Source of the DNA: Fibrobacter sp.
GTDB taxonomy: Bacteria; Fibrobacterota; Fibrobacteria; Fibrobacterales; Fibrobacteraceae
Assembly: GCA_017526585.1 (NCBI GenBank)
Contig: JAFXRC010000041.1
Coordinates: forward strand, 62,001-126,000
Direction of reading: 5' to 3'
Length of the DNA: 64,000 nt
Each line of letters begins with the position of its first letter. Positions within the stretch are counted from its first letter, which is position 1. The notes under the pieces are model-generated. The model made no database searches. It was not told the origin of the DNA and saw only the letters and a program-made list of their open reading frames with translations. Shown one piece after another: positions 1 to 8,340 of the stretch. Both the position numbers and the translations under genes were made by a program.

Positions 1-662
1 TGGGAACACGGGCACTTGAGTTCGAGCACCGCATCACAGGCCGGCTGGAAAAATCTCGGAAGTCCCGTTGAATGCATGTAGTGCGGATCCACCGTGTAGT
101 CAAAGCCGTTCTCTTCGCGAAAACGCATGCCGGTATCGATCGTCACGCGGGAATATTCTTCGCGAAGTCCGAACCAGGCGCGGCGCTTGTACTGCGTCAA
201 AAGGCGCGGATGGGCGTTGTAGAGTTCCGTCTTGTACAAGAAATCCTTCACGTACATGCGGTCCTTTTCGCCCTTGCACGGCCAGTCTTCGGGTTTCATG
301 TTCCAGACTTCGCCCGGGTTGATTCCCTTGATTGTGCCGCGGCTCTTATAGCAGATGTTTTTGATTTTGCGCTTGCATTCAAAGTGGAACGTTCCGTCTT
401 GAGCCGGGTGTTCGCCGTAGGTGCGAATGCGCATGTTGAAGCGGTCCAGGAGCTGTTTCTTTTTCCAGCCGAGGAACGTCCAGGACGGAGAATCCAAGTA
501 GAGGTTCGTAATCCAGTAGAATCCGCCCGGAGTAATTTTGGAGTAGTAGTCTTCTTCGCAGTACGGCGCAAGAAAGGCACCGATTCGATCGGCCCATTCC
601 ACGGGAATGTGGTACTTGAGTTCGAACCTTTCCAGAAGGCTAAATCCGCGGGCCTCGGCCAT
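1..662 (-). CDS. VTC-domain polyphosphate polymerase-like protein (C-terminus outside window)
   Basis: Reading the minus strand from the ATG at 662 gives at least 220 open residues that run off the left edge. The VTC-domain landmarks are in order: RFELKY (12-17), NLYLDS (53-58), R-x-R-x-YG (78-83), FECKRK (94-99), YKRRAWF (158-164), RVTIDTGMR (172-180) and VLELKCP (212-218). These charged residues line the tunnel that binds ATP and polyphosphate in yeast Vtc4, so polyphosphate synthesis or binding is the family expectation; activity here is inference. The ATG is one base after the stop of the TolC-like gene, so the two are probably translationally coupled. It is the last visible gene of an operon with DUF4956, HlyD-like and TolC-like genes. 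No membrane segment is visible in the part present. Confidence 0.85.
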   Translation of the reverse strand, partial: MAEARGFSLLERFELKYHIPVEWADRIGAFLAPYCEEDYYSKITPGGFYWITNLYLDSPSWTFLGWKKKQLLDRFNMRIRTYGEHPAQDGTFHFECKRKIKNICYKSRGTIKGINPGEVWNMKPEDWPCKGEKDRMYVKDFLYKTELYNAHPRLLTQYKRRAWFGLREEYSRVTIDTGMRFREENGFDYTVDPHYMHSTGLPRFFQPACDAVLELKCPCS

Positions 663-663
663 A

Positions 664-2073
664 CTACTTGAGTCCCCCTACTAGGTGGTTCTGCACGCCT
701 TCCTTGGAAAGCTTTCCTGCATACTGGAGCAGTTCCAGGTAAAGATCGTAAATCGTCGTTTCAAGCTTTGCAGCGTTCAGTTCGCTTTCGATGGCGCTTT
801 CGCGAGCGCGCAGCAAAAGCAGCGGATCAGAGCCCGCGTCTTTTGCAAACTGTTCAAAGATGTTGCCTTCTTTTACCTTGTCGGCGAAATCCTTCTGGAC
901 CTTCCACTGGGCGAGGTAGCCGTTAATTTGTTCTACAAGACGGTTCACCTTCACATTCACGTCGCGAAGCTTTGCCATGTAATCGCCTTCGGCATCGAGA
1001 TCGGCGACCTGGTTGCGCAAGTCATTGTCCTTGTTGCTGTCGAAGAACGGAAGCTTGATTGCAAGTGTTGCAAAGAACTTGTCGCGGGTGCGGCGGGAAT
1101 CATTGTCGTCCACCAGCTTGGTCAGCAGGTACTTTTCATTGTAGGAGACACAAACCTGTTCGCCCAGCGGATTGGTATCGTACTCGGAGCAGCCACCCTT
1201 TTCCATGTACTCGTCGTAATAGTCGCTGTAGACGCCGGAAACCACATCCTTGTAGTCCAGGTCCTTGTACTTTTTCATCAGGGACTCGACCTTCATGGAA
1301 TATCCAATGCCGATGTGGGAAATGTAATCATGGCGGCTCGCGACATCCTGCTTGGCACGGGCCTTTTCGGAATCCATCTTGCCCTTCGCCATCGCAAGCT
1401 GCGGGTAGTCTTCGGTCACTTCGATGCCACCCGAAAGCTGGGACTCAATTTCTTCCATGGACGGAAGCCACGTCGAATCCAGCTCGACACCATCAAAATC
1501 GGGAATCCATACACGGAGCTTCCTTTCGGAATTCTGGAGCGAGTTGGAATCGCTGATGAGGGCGGCACGGATCGAAGCTTCCTTTTCAAGCGCAGACATC
1601 AGGTCCTGCGGATTGAAACTTGCAGAGCCCGCCTTCATGTGCAGGACTTCGATGCGGTCGGAATTGACCTGGTAGAGTTCCTGGTTCAGCCGCTGGATGC
1701 GCTGGCGCATCAGGTAGTGGATGCCGCGCTCGTAGCGGTCGTAGAGCAATATGCCGCGGTCTTCGGCCAACTGTGCATTGGCGTATGCCATCTGCGCTTC
1801 GTAGTGGGCACGGTCGGCAGAACCTTCGCCAAAGGGCTTCGGCGTGAGACGCAGTTCAAAGTCGTGGCTAGCAAAGCTAAAGCCGTCGAGCTTGTAGCGC
1901 AACTCAAGCTTTTCCCACAGCTTGGTGTTGCGTGACGAAGCTATGTTTGCGCGCTTCTGCGAAGCCTGGTAGCGAAGGTCTTCATCGGCAGATTTGACAA
2001 GCGTCTCCCAGGTCAAGGGAGAGGCCATCAGCGGAGCCACCAGAAGCAAAGAAATAAAAGCAAAACGATTCAT
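664..2073 (-). CDS. TolC-family outer-membrane channel protein
   Basis: A 469-residue protein with a short signal peptide (about residues 1-18, ending MAS) followed by long heptad-rich helices, e.g. near 95-170 and 380-460, typical of the alpha-barrel of outer-membrane efflux proteins. TolC-family proteins form a trimeric outer-membrane duct that docks onto a periplasmic adaptor. The neighbouring upstream gene encodes such an adaptor (HlyD-like), but no ABC, RND or MFS pump is next to it; a DUF4956 membrane protein and a VTC-domain protein take that place. An Asp/Tyr-rich insertion near 265-320, with a pair of cysteines, is unusual. The substrate is unknown. Confidence 0.82.
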   Translation of the reverse strand: MNRFAFISLLLVAPLMASPLTWETLVKSADEDLRYQASQKRANIASSRNTKLWEKLELRYKLDGFSFASHDFELRLTPKPFGEGSADRAHYEAQMAYANAQLAEDRGILLYDRYERGIHYLMRQRIQRLNQELYQVNSDRIEVLHMKAGSASFNPQDLMSALEKEASIRAALISDSNSLQNSERKLRVWIPDFDGVELDSTWLPSMEEIESQLSGGIEVTEDYPQLAMAKGKMDSEKARAKQDVASRHDYISHIGIGYSMKVESLMKKYKDLDYKDVVSGVYSDYYDEYMEKGGCSEYDTNPLGEQVCVSYNEKYLLTKLVDDNDSRRTRDKFFATLAIKLPFFDSNKDNDLRNQVADLDAEGDYMAKLRDVNVKVNRLVEQINGYLAQWKVQKDFADKVKEGNIFEQFAKDAGSDPLLLLRARESAIESELNAAKLETTIYDLYLELLQYAGKLSKEGVQNHLVGGLK

Positions 2074-2090
2074 AAAATTTCATCCAATGG

Positions 2091-2119
2091 ATTGCTTCGC
2101 ACCCAAGGGTGCTCGCAAT
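2091..2119. repeat. Intercistronic palindromic repeat, ATTGCTTCGC/GCTCGCAAT family
   Basis: The element has outer arms ATTGC/GCAAT and a perfect inner hairpin GCACCC-AA-GGGTGC. It lies in the 53-base gap between the HlyD-like gene and the TolC-like gene. The same outer sequence occurs at 11290-11321, 58929-58957 and, in part, 11789-11822. In an operon mRNA it would fold into a stable stem-loop. Confidence 0.75.
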
Positions 2120-2126
2120 GACGTTC

Positions 2127-3191
2127 TTACTCAGAGATAGTGACCATTTCTCCCAGGAGGAACGGGTTTTCGCTAGGAATGGTGATGATCACTTCACGAC
2201 CGTGAACCGGCATTTCAGGCATTTTCCACATGCGTACCGGGAATTCCACGATACGACTGGAAAGACCCACCACCTTGCCCTTGACGGGCTTGCCCGTGCC
2301 ACTCAGGGTCTTCACCTTCACCGTTTCGCCCACATCCATGCGCTGGTACATTCTTTCGTGGATGTAGCCACGGACAAGCGTCGGAGACTTGTGGGTAAGC
2401 GTCACGATCGGAGCAAAGCTCGACACCTTTTCGCCATCGTGGACATTCACGGAACCCACGACCCAGCTTTCCTTGGCAACCTGGATCAGCTCCTCTTGCT
2501 GCTTCTTGAGTTCATCGAGTTCCTTCTTCAGGTTCTCGATTTCGCTCTTGCCGGCATCCTTCTGCAGGCGGTTGCTGCTCTTGAGGAGCTTGATCTGTTC
2601 ATTGGCGTTGGCGTTAGCCACGGCGAGCTCGTTCTTCAGGCTCTTGATCTGCATTGCCATGGCATCGTTTCCGTCAGTTGCTGAATTCGAATTCTTGAGG
2701 CTCTTGAGCTTGGAAGCGATTTCCTTGTTCTTCTTGTATTCCGATTCAAGTCGGTTGATTTCGGACTTGAGCGTAAGAGTCTTCGTGGCAAGGTCCGCCT
2801 TGACCGCCGCCACCTTCTGATCGATATCGGCGGCAGAAAGGTTGCTGCGGCCTTCGCTGGCATCCAGTTCGCGAGTCACTTCGGCAATACGGAGCGTAAG
2901 ATCGGGGCGGTTGAGTTCCACAATGGTGTCCCCCGCGTTGATGGACTGGCCCGGCATCACATGCACCTTGACCACTTCGGTCGGACTCGGAACACTGATG
3001 ATAGTTTCAGTCGCTTCGGCTATTCCCTGGAACGTAGCGATTTTGCCCTGATAAACAATACCCAGGATCACGGCGATAATCACGCAAAGCACCCAAGCAA
3101 TCGAAAGCTTGTGTCCGTAAAGGTAGGCCACACCGGCATTGTTCTTGTGCGTATTCCAGAAGTTATCGATTAAATCTTCAAGCTTGCTCAT
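2127..3191 (-). CDS. HlyD-family periplasmic adaptor (membrane fusion protein)
   Basis: The start chosen is the ATG at 3191, preceded by AGGAGTG at good spacing; an upstream in-frame ATG at 3221 lies inside the previous gene and has no site. The 354-residue product has one N-terminal membrane helix (about 31-47), a biotinyl-lipoyl-like beta segment (VHVMPGQSINAGDTIVEL near 85-102), a long coiled coil (about 110-240) and a C-terminal beta-barrel part with HERMYQRMDVGETVKV. This is the architecture of HlyD/EmrA adaptors, which link an inner-membrane partner to a TolC-type channel. The obvious inner-membrane partner here is the DUF4956 protein encoded immediately upstream (10 bases between genes), which is unusual for the family. 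Confidence 0.85.
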   Translation of the reverse strand: MSKLEDLIDNFWNTHKNNAGVAYLYGHKLSIAWVLCVIIAVILGIVYQGKIATFQGIAEATETIISVPSPTEVVKVHVMPGQSINAGDTIVELNRPDLTLRIAEVTRELDASEGRSNLSAADIDQKVAAVKADLATKTLTLKSEINRLESEYKKNKEIASKLKSLKNSNSATDGNDAMAMQIKSLKNELAVANANANEQIKLLKSSNRLQKDAGKSEIENLKKELDELKKQQEELIQVAKESWVVGSVNVHDGEKVSSFAPIVTLTHKSPTLVRGYIHERMYQRMDVGETVKVKTLSGTGKPVKGKVVGLSSRIVEFPVRMWKMPEMPVHGREVIITIPSENPFLLGEMVTISE

Positions 3192-3201
3192 ATACTCACT
3201 C

Positions 3202-3885
3202 CTACATTTCCGTCGTGGCATCCTGCATCATGAACTGCACGTCCGAGATGCCTTCGATCTTAGAAAGTTCACTCAGGATTTCTGCGGCGGGCTTAGTCGC
3301 ACGGAGACGGACCTGATAGGCCACATCAAGGCGAGCACCACCGTCGACTTCGCGCATCGTAATCAGGATAAAGGTCTTCAAGCTGGTCTTCATCAAGTTT
3401 TCAATCTGGCCACGGACACCCGCTTCGTTGGGGAGTGCAAAACGGAGCATGCCGTCAAAGAAGTGCTTGGTGCCAAGACCCGTACGCGAAAGAAGGAAGG
3501 CGACCAGGCAGAACGCAACCGTACCACCAACGGCAGCACCCCAGGCATACACACCACATCCGATACCCGCACCGAGCGAGGCGAACACGAACATGATGTC
3601 GCGGGGATCCTTGAAGCTCGTTCTAAAACGCACCACCGACAAAGCACCCATCATACCGAGACCGCGGCCCACGTTGTCGCCAATGGCCTGCATCACGGTT
3701 GCAGCCACCACCGCACTCAAGACGATCGCCTGCACAAAGTTTCTGGAATAGGAAAGTCCAAGGAAGGTCTTTTCGTAGGTCCAGGCAATCACCGAGGACA
3801 GGATGAACGTGAGAATCAAGGTATACGCCAATGTAATGAGAGTGGCATTGGCGGTGCCGGACTGAACGGCTAAAAGGTCTAGCAT
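3202..3885 (-). CDS. DUF4956 integral membrane protein
   Basis: 227 residues. Membrane helices are at about 13-34, 50-68, 98-115 and 116-133, followed by a cytoplasmic C-terminal alpha/beta domain (about 150-227). The conserved DUF4956 motif GALSVVRFRT is at residues 80-89, between helices. Function is not established for the family. From general knowledge, these genes often sit next to VTC-domain genes, and that is the case here. It is the first gene of the operon; the ATG at 3885 follows GGAG with five bases between. It may be the inner-membrane platform for the HlyD/TolC-like pair, which is inference from order only. The C-terminal segment resembles a small regulatory fold such as ACT. Confidence 0.82.
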   Translation of the reverse strand: MLDLLAVQSGTANATLITLAYTLILTFILSSVIAWTYEKTFLGLSYSRNFVQAIVLSAVVAATVMQAIGDNVGRGLGMMGALSVVRFRTSFKDPRDIMFVFASLGAGIGCGVYAWGAAVGGTVAFCLVAFLLSRTGLGTKHFFDGMLRFALPNEAGVRGQIENLMKTSLKTFILITMREVDGGARLDVAYQVRLRATKPAAEILSELSKIEGISDVQFMMQDATTEM

Positions 3886-4054
3886 AAAGACTCCGTTGGT
3901 TGACTATTTCTTATCGTCCAAAATTTACTTTAATCAATCGCAAAATAGCGAATTTTTGTGTAAAATTGGATGAACAAAAACCAAACAGAACCTTTAAAAT
4001 AGGACATTTCGGGGTGATTACGCCCTATTTTTTACACCTTTCCCAAATAATAGC

Positions 4055-4077
4055 AAAAAAGGTGCCCAAAAGCACCT
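4055..4077 (-). terminator. Rho-independent terminator after batB
   Basis: On the minus strand a perfect stem AGGTGC / GCACCT with a six-base loop is followed by TTTTTT. It sits about 70 bases past the batB stop and ends the batA-batB transcript before the DUF4956 operon promoter region. A second small palindrome (GGTAAAA-ATA-TTTTACC, 4128-4144) lies right after the stop. Confidence 0.75.
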
Positions 4078-4145
4078 AAAAAGATTTTTGCATTTTAAGC
4101 AAGTGTGCAAATAGCGTGCAAACACATGGTAAAAATATTTTACCT

Positions 4146-5174
4146 TTAGCTAAACCGGCCAGCTCCAACGCGACGCTTTCGGCCCCTTTCGGACACAAGC
4201 GCTTCAATCAGGAACAGGAGTGCGGCAAGGCCAAGGAAAATCTGGTAACGGTCCTGGTAGTTTTCCATACGGTCTGACGACTGTTCCTTCTTTTCCAAGC
4301 TCGCAATTTCGGTAAGCACCTTCTGCAGCTGGAACTCGCCCGGGCTCGCATAGAAATACAGGCCTCCGGTGACGCTTGCGATTTCTTGCAGAGTACCGTC
4401 TTCCAAGCGGGTGGTCACGATGTTTCCCTGCATATCCTTCTTGTAGGCGACTTCGCCGTTCTTCGAAGGCACGGGAATAGGCACGCCTTCGCGGGAGCCA
4501 ATACCGATCGTGTAGATGCGGATACCCATCTCGGCAGCTTCCTTCGCGGCATTTACCGCTGCGGCTTCAAGCTCTTCACCGTCGCTCATGAGAATCATCA
4601 CCGAATACTGCCCGGCGCTTCCGGAATTCTTGTACAGCGACATGCCCTTGCGGATTGCATTTTCAAGGTTTGTTCCCGGCATGAGCCAGCCCGGAGCAAG
4701 TTCGCGGAGCATCATCTGCACCGTGCCATAGTCAAGCGTCAGCGGCACCATCACCTGGGCTTCACCCGAGAAGGCGACAAGCCCCACGCGGTCTCCCGAA
4801 AGCGATTCCAGGAACGCCGAAATCTCGTGGCGACTACGGGTCAGGCGGTTCGGCTTCACATCTTCGGCAAGCATCGAAAGCGAAATGTCCTGCAACAGCA
4901 CCAGATCGAGTCCGCGACGCTCGATATGCTCCATCTTGCGGCCCCACTGCGGACGCGCCAAGGCGACGAACAGGAATGCGATCGCAAACAAAAGTATCGT
5001 AACCTTCGCAAGCCTACGCCAGGGCGACACCGAAGTCGAGAGTTTAGGCAACATCGATAGCGAAACAAATCGGGCGGCAAGCTTTTTGCGGCGGTGGTAG
5101 GCATACACAAAAAGGAGCGCAAACAGAGGGAGCGTCAGTAAGCCCCACAAGAACATCGGTTCAGCAAATCGCAT
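4146..5174 (-). CDS. batB: BatB-like VWA-domain membrane protein
   Basis: 342 residues with two N-terminal membrane helices (about 8-26 and 58-73), a VWA domain and a final helix near 313-330. The metal-ion-dependent adhesion site is intact: DISLS at 96-100, then PGTNLE and SDGEE. The segment LARPQWGRK before the domain is typical of Bat proteins. Bat (Bacteroides aerotolerance) proteins are thought to form a membrane complex with a MoxR-type AAA ATPase for envelope maturation or stress. The gene follows batA by 12 bases and is followed by a terminator. No MoxR, DUF58 or TPR (BatC/E) gene is adjacent. Confidence 0.85.
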   Translation of the reverse strand: MRFAEPMFLWGLLTLPLFALLFVYAYHRRKKLAARFVSLSMLPKLSTSVSPWRRLAKVTILLFAIAFLFVALARPQWGRKMEHIERRGLDLVLLQDISLSMLAEDVKPNRLTRSRHEISAFLESLSGDRVGLVAFSGEAQVMVPLTLDYGTVQMMLRELAPGWLMPGTNLENAIRKGMSLYKNSGSAGQYSVMILMSDGEELEAAAVNAAKEAAEMGIRIYTIGIGSREGVPIPVPSKNGEVAYKKDMQGNIVTTRLEDGTLQEIASVTGGLYFYASPGEFQLQKVLTEIASLEKKEQSSDRMENYQDRYQIFLGLAALLFLIEALVSERGRKRRVGAGRFS

Positions 5175-5186
5175 CAGACACCTCCA

Positions 5187-6290
5187 TTACGGGATGCGCA
5201 CAAAGCGCGTATTCGCAAGCAACAGTTCTAGCAAAATAAGGACTGCACCCACCAAAAGCCACGGGTAGAACTTTTCGGCATAGCGGGCGTAGGCAACCGT
5301 CTCGATTTCGGTCTTTTCGAGTTCGTCGATTTCGGAATAAATCTTTTCGAGTTCTTCCTTGTTCTCGGCGCGGTAGAAGCGCCCGCCGGTCTTTTGCGCC
5401 ACGGACTTCAGCACGCCTTCGTCGATGCCTTCTTCGGGGGTGATGTCGCGTTCGCCCCAAGAAATTTCCCCTGTCCACGGATTCTGCTGAAAGGCTAGGA
5501 TCTTACCGTTCCTTTTGCCGACACCCACCGTGTAGACCTTGACTCCCAGCGACTGCGCCACATCGGCTGCGCGCATAGGCGGCACGACGCTCGCATTGTC
5601 GCGGCCATCGGTCAAAAGCACCACCACCTTGGACTTGGCCTCGGACTTCTGCAAGCGCGCCAGCGCGTTCATGAGCCCGTCTCCAATGGCCGTGCGGCTA
5701 TTCATCACGGAATCGCGGGCAAGATCGTCGGACGCTTTCAAGATTTCGAGTAGGGAACCGTAATCGAGAGTCAAGGGGCACTGCGTCACGGAACGGGAAC
5801 CAAAGGCAGAAAGACCGATGCGGTCGCTATGACGCTTCTGGATAAAATCGGCAATCACCTGTTGCGCATAGCCCAAGCGACTATATTTCCAGTAGTCGCC
5901 CGACTTGAGGATACGTTCGGCGTTCATCACGCCGAGTTTTGCCTGTTCCATGCGAGTAAGCATATCGAGCGTGCCCATGGAGCCCGAAACATCGAGTGCA
6001 AGCATGATGTCGACGCCGTCTGTGGAGGTGTACTCCACTTCCATGGCGTTCTGCGGGCGGGCCAGCGCCACGACAAAGCAGCAAAGGGCCGTAAGGCGGA
6101 GCAGAGGAACAATATGGCGGAACTTGACGCGGCGACTCGGGACGGCACGCTTTGCTATCGAAAGCGCCGGAAACTTGATAGTACTCTTGCGGCGGTGTTC
6201 ACGATAGACATACCATCCAATAAGTACAGGAGCCAAAAGCAGCAGCCAGAAGGCCTCGGGATTCTGAAAATGTAGCGCACCTAAATCCAT
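5187..6290 (-). CDS. batA: BatA-like VWA-domain membrane protein
   Basis: The ATG at 6290 is preceded by CGGAG with good spacing; an ATG seven codons earlier has no site. The 367-residue product has helices at about 13-29 and 59-76, then a VWA domain with MIDAS DVSGS (100-104), a threonine in NSRTAIGDG and LLTDGRDN, and a last helix near 345-362 (YPWLLVGAVLILLELLL). An insertion of about 30 residues after the MIDAS (MLTRMEQAKLG to RLGYAQQ) lengthens the domain compared with batB. It is the first gene of a two-gene unit with batB. The partner ATPase must be encoded elsewhere if the pair works like other Bat systems. Confidence 0.85.
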   Translation of the reverse strand: MDLGALHFQNPEAFWLLLLAPVLIGWYVYREHRRKSTIKFPALSIAKRAVPSRRVKFRHIVPLLRLTALCCFVVALARPQNAMEVEYTSTDGVDIMLALDVSGSMGTLDMLTRMEQAKLGVMNAERILKSGDYWKYSRLGYAQQVIADFIQKRHSDRIGLSAFGSRSVTQCPLTLDYGSLLEILKASDDLARDSVMNSRTAIGDGLMNALARLQKSEAKSKVVVLLTDGRDNASVVPPMRAADVAQSLGVKVYTVGVGKRNGKILAFQQNPWTGEISWGERDITPEEGIDEGVLKSVAQKTGGRFYRAENKEELEKIYSEIDELEKTEIETVAYARYAEKFYPWLLVGAVLILLELLLANTRFVRIP

Positions 6291-6388
6291 AAAATCTCCG
6301 AAAAATCGCAAAAATCAAATACTTTCGCGGAAGAATATACAAAAATGCGGCGAAAAAAGCTAGAAAGGCGGAATGGCAGTAGGAAAGA

Positions 6389-7426
6389 TTAGAACACGTC
6401 TTTCTGGGCGGTCACATGTGGCAAAAAACGCCTCATGAACGGAATAATCGCCAAATACAGCAGCATGGTCGCGACAAACACCACCGCAAGCGAAACCGGA
6501 CGTGGCCAATGCACATGAAGAGATTCGCGAAGTATTTTGATAAGCCCCCACTGCACCCAGCCATGCGTCACCAGGACCATGATGGAATAGCGGCCATAGT
6601 AGGACACCAGCGGAAGCTTCCCAATCGCCTTCGACAACAAAAGCACTGCCAACGTGCCGAGAATTCCGCACGAGTACACCATCCACACGGGAATCCAATA
6701 GCGGTTGCTCACGTAGCTTACCGATTCCGGCGGAGCCTTGAGCGACAATAGCGCGACTATTCCGAAGCCAAGGAGCGCCAAGGGAATGTTGAAGCGGTCG
6801 AAGCGGTTCGGGGCAAGGATCTTCGTGTAGCGATATGCGATGTGGCCCGCGCAAAAATAGGGGATCGCCGCCATTGACGACGCCCAGAACAGCGAAAGCT
6901 TGATGTTGTAACGGCCCAGGAAAAAGCCAACGAGCCCCACCGCCACGGAAAGGGCCACGAGAGCGGCAGTCGTGTAGCGCGCTGGGAACTTCTTAGAAGC
7001 AAGGTAGAGTCCGTAAAAGATAAGGTTCGTCCAGAACAGGCTCAACAGGAACCATACGGGAATGTTCGGGAAGTTCTGCTTCCACACGAACGAATACCAA
7101 ACGGCGGCACCGGGGTTTGCCCGCAAGTGGAAATACCACAGCACGAACGGGAAAATGCACGAAAGCACCACAAAGAAGAACGCAAACGGAATCAAGAGTT
7201 TGTTCACCTTGCGGCGGGCAAAATCAAAGAAGCCCGCGTATTCCTTGAAGAACAGCCCCGACAGAAAAAAGTAAAGCGGCATGCGGAAAAGCGACACAGC
7301 TTCCTTTAGCGGGTAAGTTTCAAGCCCCCAGGTACTTGCCACATGGTGCCACACCACCAGCATAATGCAGATTCCCTTGGCGAGATCCACGAACGCGTAA
7401 CGCGGTTTTGCGGCGGTTTCTGGCAT
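6389..7426 (-). CDS. Acyltransferase-3 family membrane protein
   Basis: 345 residues, about ten hydrophobic helices. The N-terminal motif FVDLAKGICIMLVVWHH with its histidine in helix 1 and the later FRMPLYFFLSGLFFK are hallmarks of acyltransferase-3 (OafA/WecH/fucose-4-O-acetylase-like) proteins, which transfer acyl groups onto sugars or lipids at the inner membrane. The substrate cannot be read from sequence. The gene starts 8 bases after the stop of the alpha/beta hydrolase, so they are probably co-transcribed. It ends about 100 bases before batA. The encoded N-terminus resembles that of the acyltransferase at 10622-11788. Confidence 0.85.
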   Translation of the reverse strand: MPETAAKPRYAFVDLAKGICIMLVVWHHVASTWGLETYPLKEAVSLFRMPLYFFLSGLFFKEYAGFFDFARRKVNKLLIPFAFFFVVLSCIFPFVLWYFHLRANPGAAVWYSFVWKQNFPNIPVWFLLSLFWTNLIFYGLYLASKKFPARYTTAALVALSVAVGLVGFFLGRYNIKLSLFWASSMAAIPYFCAGHIAYRYTKILAPNRFDRFNIPLALLGFGIVALLSLKAPPESVSYVSNRYWIPVWMVYSCGILGTLAVLLLSKAIGKLPLVSYYGRYSIMVLVTHGWVQWGLIKILRESLHVHWPRPVSLAVVFVATMLLYLAIIPFMRRFLPHVTAQKDVF

Positions 7427-7434
7427 CGGGATTC

Positions 7435-8247
7435 CTATTCGCGTTCCAGAAAGTTAAAGATGCGTTCTTTGTATTCCGGAAGCTCGTCGAACACGGCATG
7501 GCCACAGCCTTCGTACATGTGCGATTCGCAAGCGACGCCTTCGGATTTTAACTTGTCTACAATTTTCTGCGACGCTTCGGGAGTCGTCACAAGGTCGTTA
7601 CCCGCACCGAGCACCAACACCGGACACTTTATCTTTCCCAGGTCATCGAAGGTATCAACAAAATCGCAGGCTCTGGAGAATATCGCGAACCGGTCCAGTT
7701 CCTCATCGGAGACTTCTCGGTACATAGTCAAAAGAGCGCGGCGGTAGCGTGCGGCGAACTTTTCACTGAAGCAGTTGTCAATGAACGATTCCACAAGTCC
7801 CGTCGCATCGTGGGCTTCGGCAAGTTCCGTCCAGCGTCCGATGATTTTCAGCTGCAAAGGTTCCGCCCTCGACGTCGAAGAACCTAGAACCAGTTTTCTG
7901 ATGAGCTCCGGATAGCGGATGGCCATATACTGCGCCACCATACCCCCTTGCGACACACCAAAGACATCGACCTTCGAAAGGCCCATCGCCTTGAGCGCCT
8001 CTGCCTGATCATCCGCCATTTCTTGCAGGGTATAACCCGGAACAGCACCCTTTTTGCGGTCAAAGAAGTACAGCGTATATTTTTCCAGGAAAATCTTATA
8101 AGGTGCCGACAGCGCCGAAGCCGACTTCATGACACTCTTGATGGCAAGCCCCGGAATGACCACCAGGGGTTTGGGACCTGTGCCGATACGGGCATATTCC
8201 ATTTCGAAGCGGTCTGTCTTGACCGTATATACAAGATTTTCACTCAT
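7435..8247 (-). CDS. Alpha/beta hydrolase
   Basis: 270 residues from the ATG at 8247 (the in-frame ATG at 8316 would add residues of no family type and lies near the cysS leader). The fold signs are an oxyanion strand LVVIPGLA (28-35), nucleophile elbow GVSQGG with Ser99, an acid in VLGAGNDLVTTPE and a final histidine in CGHAVFDELPEYK. A small helical cap covers about 120-190. Substrate unknown; sequence type is closest to general esterase/carboxylesterase or C-C hydrolases without a signal peptide, so it acts in the cytoplasm. It is divergent from cysS and leads into the acyltransferase gene. Confidence 0.85.
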   Translation of the reverse strand: MSENLVYTVKTDRFEMEYARIGTGPKPLVVIPGLAIKSVMKSASALSAPYKIFLEKYTLYFFDRKKGAVPGYTLQEMADDQAEALKAMGLSKVDVFGVSQGGMVAQYMAIRYPELIRKLVLGSSTSRAEPLQLKIIGRWTELAEAHDATGLVESFIDNCFSEKFAARYRRALLTMYREVSDEELDRFAIFSRACDFVDTFDDLGKIKCPVLVLGAGNDLVTTPEASQKIVDKLKSEGVACESHMYEGCGHAVFDELPEYKERIFNFLERE

Positions 8248-8340
8248 AGAAAATAATATAGCTATGTTCCTCGATGTTAAATTACTAAATTTGGTCGCGT
8301 CCGGTGCATTCCGCACCGCATTTACTAACCGGAGGCAAAA

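Noticed and set aside
3996-4031. Riboswitch or second terminator upstream of the DUF4956 operon
   Set aside because: AAAATAGG/CCTATTTT arms around a 20-base loop can pair, but the stem is weak and A/T-rich and no known riboswitch motif was recognised.
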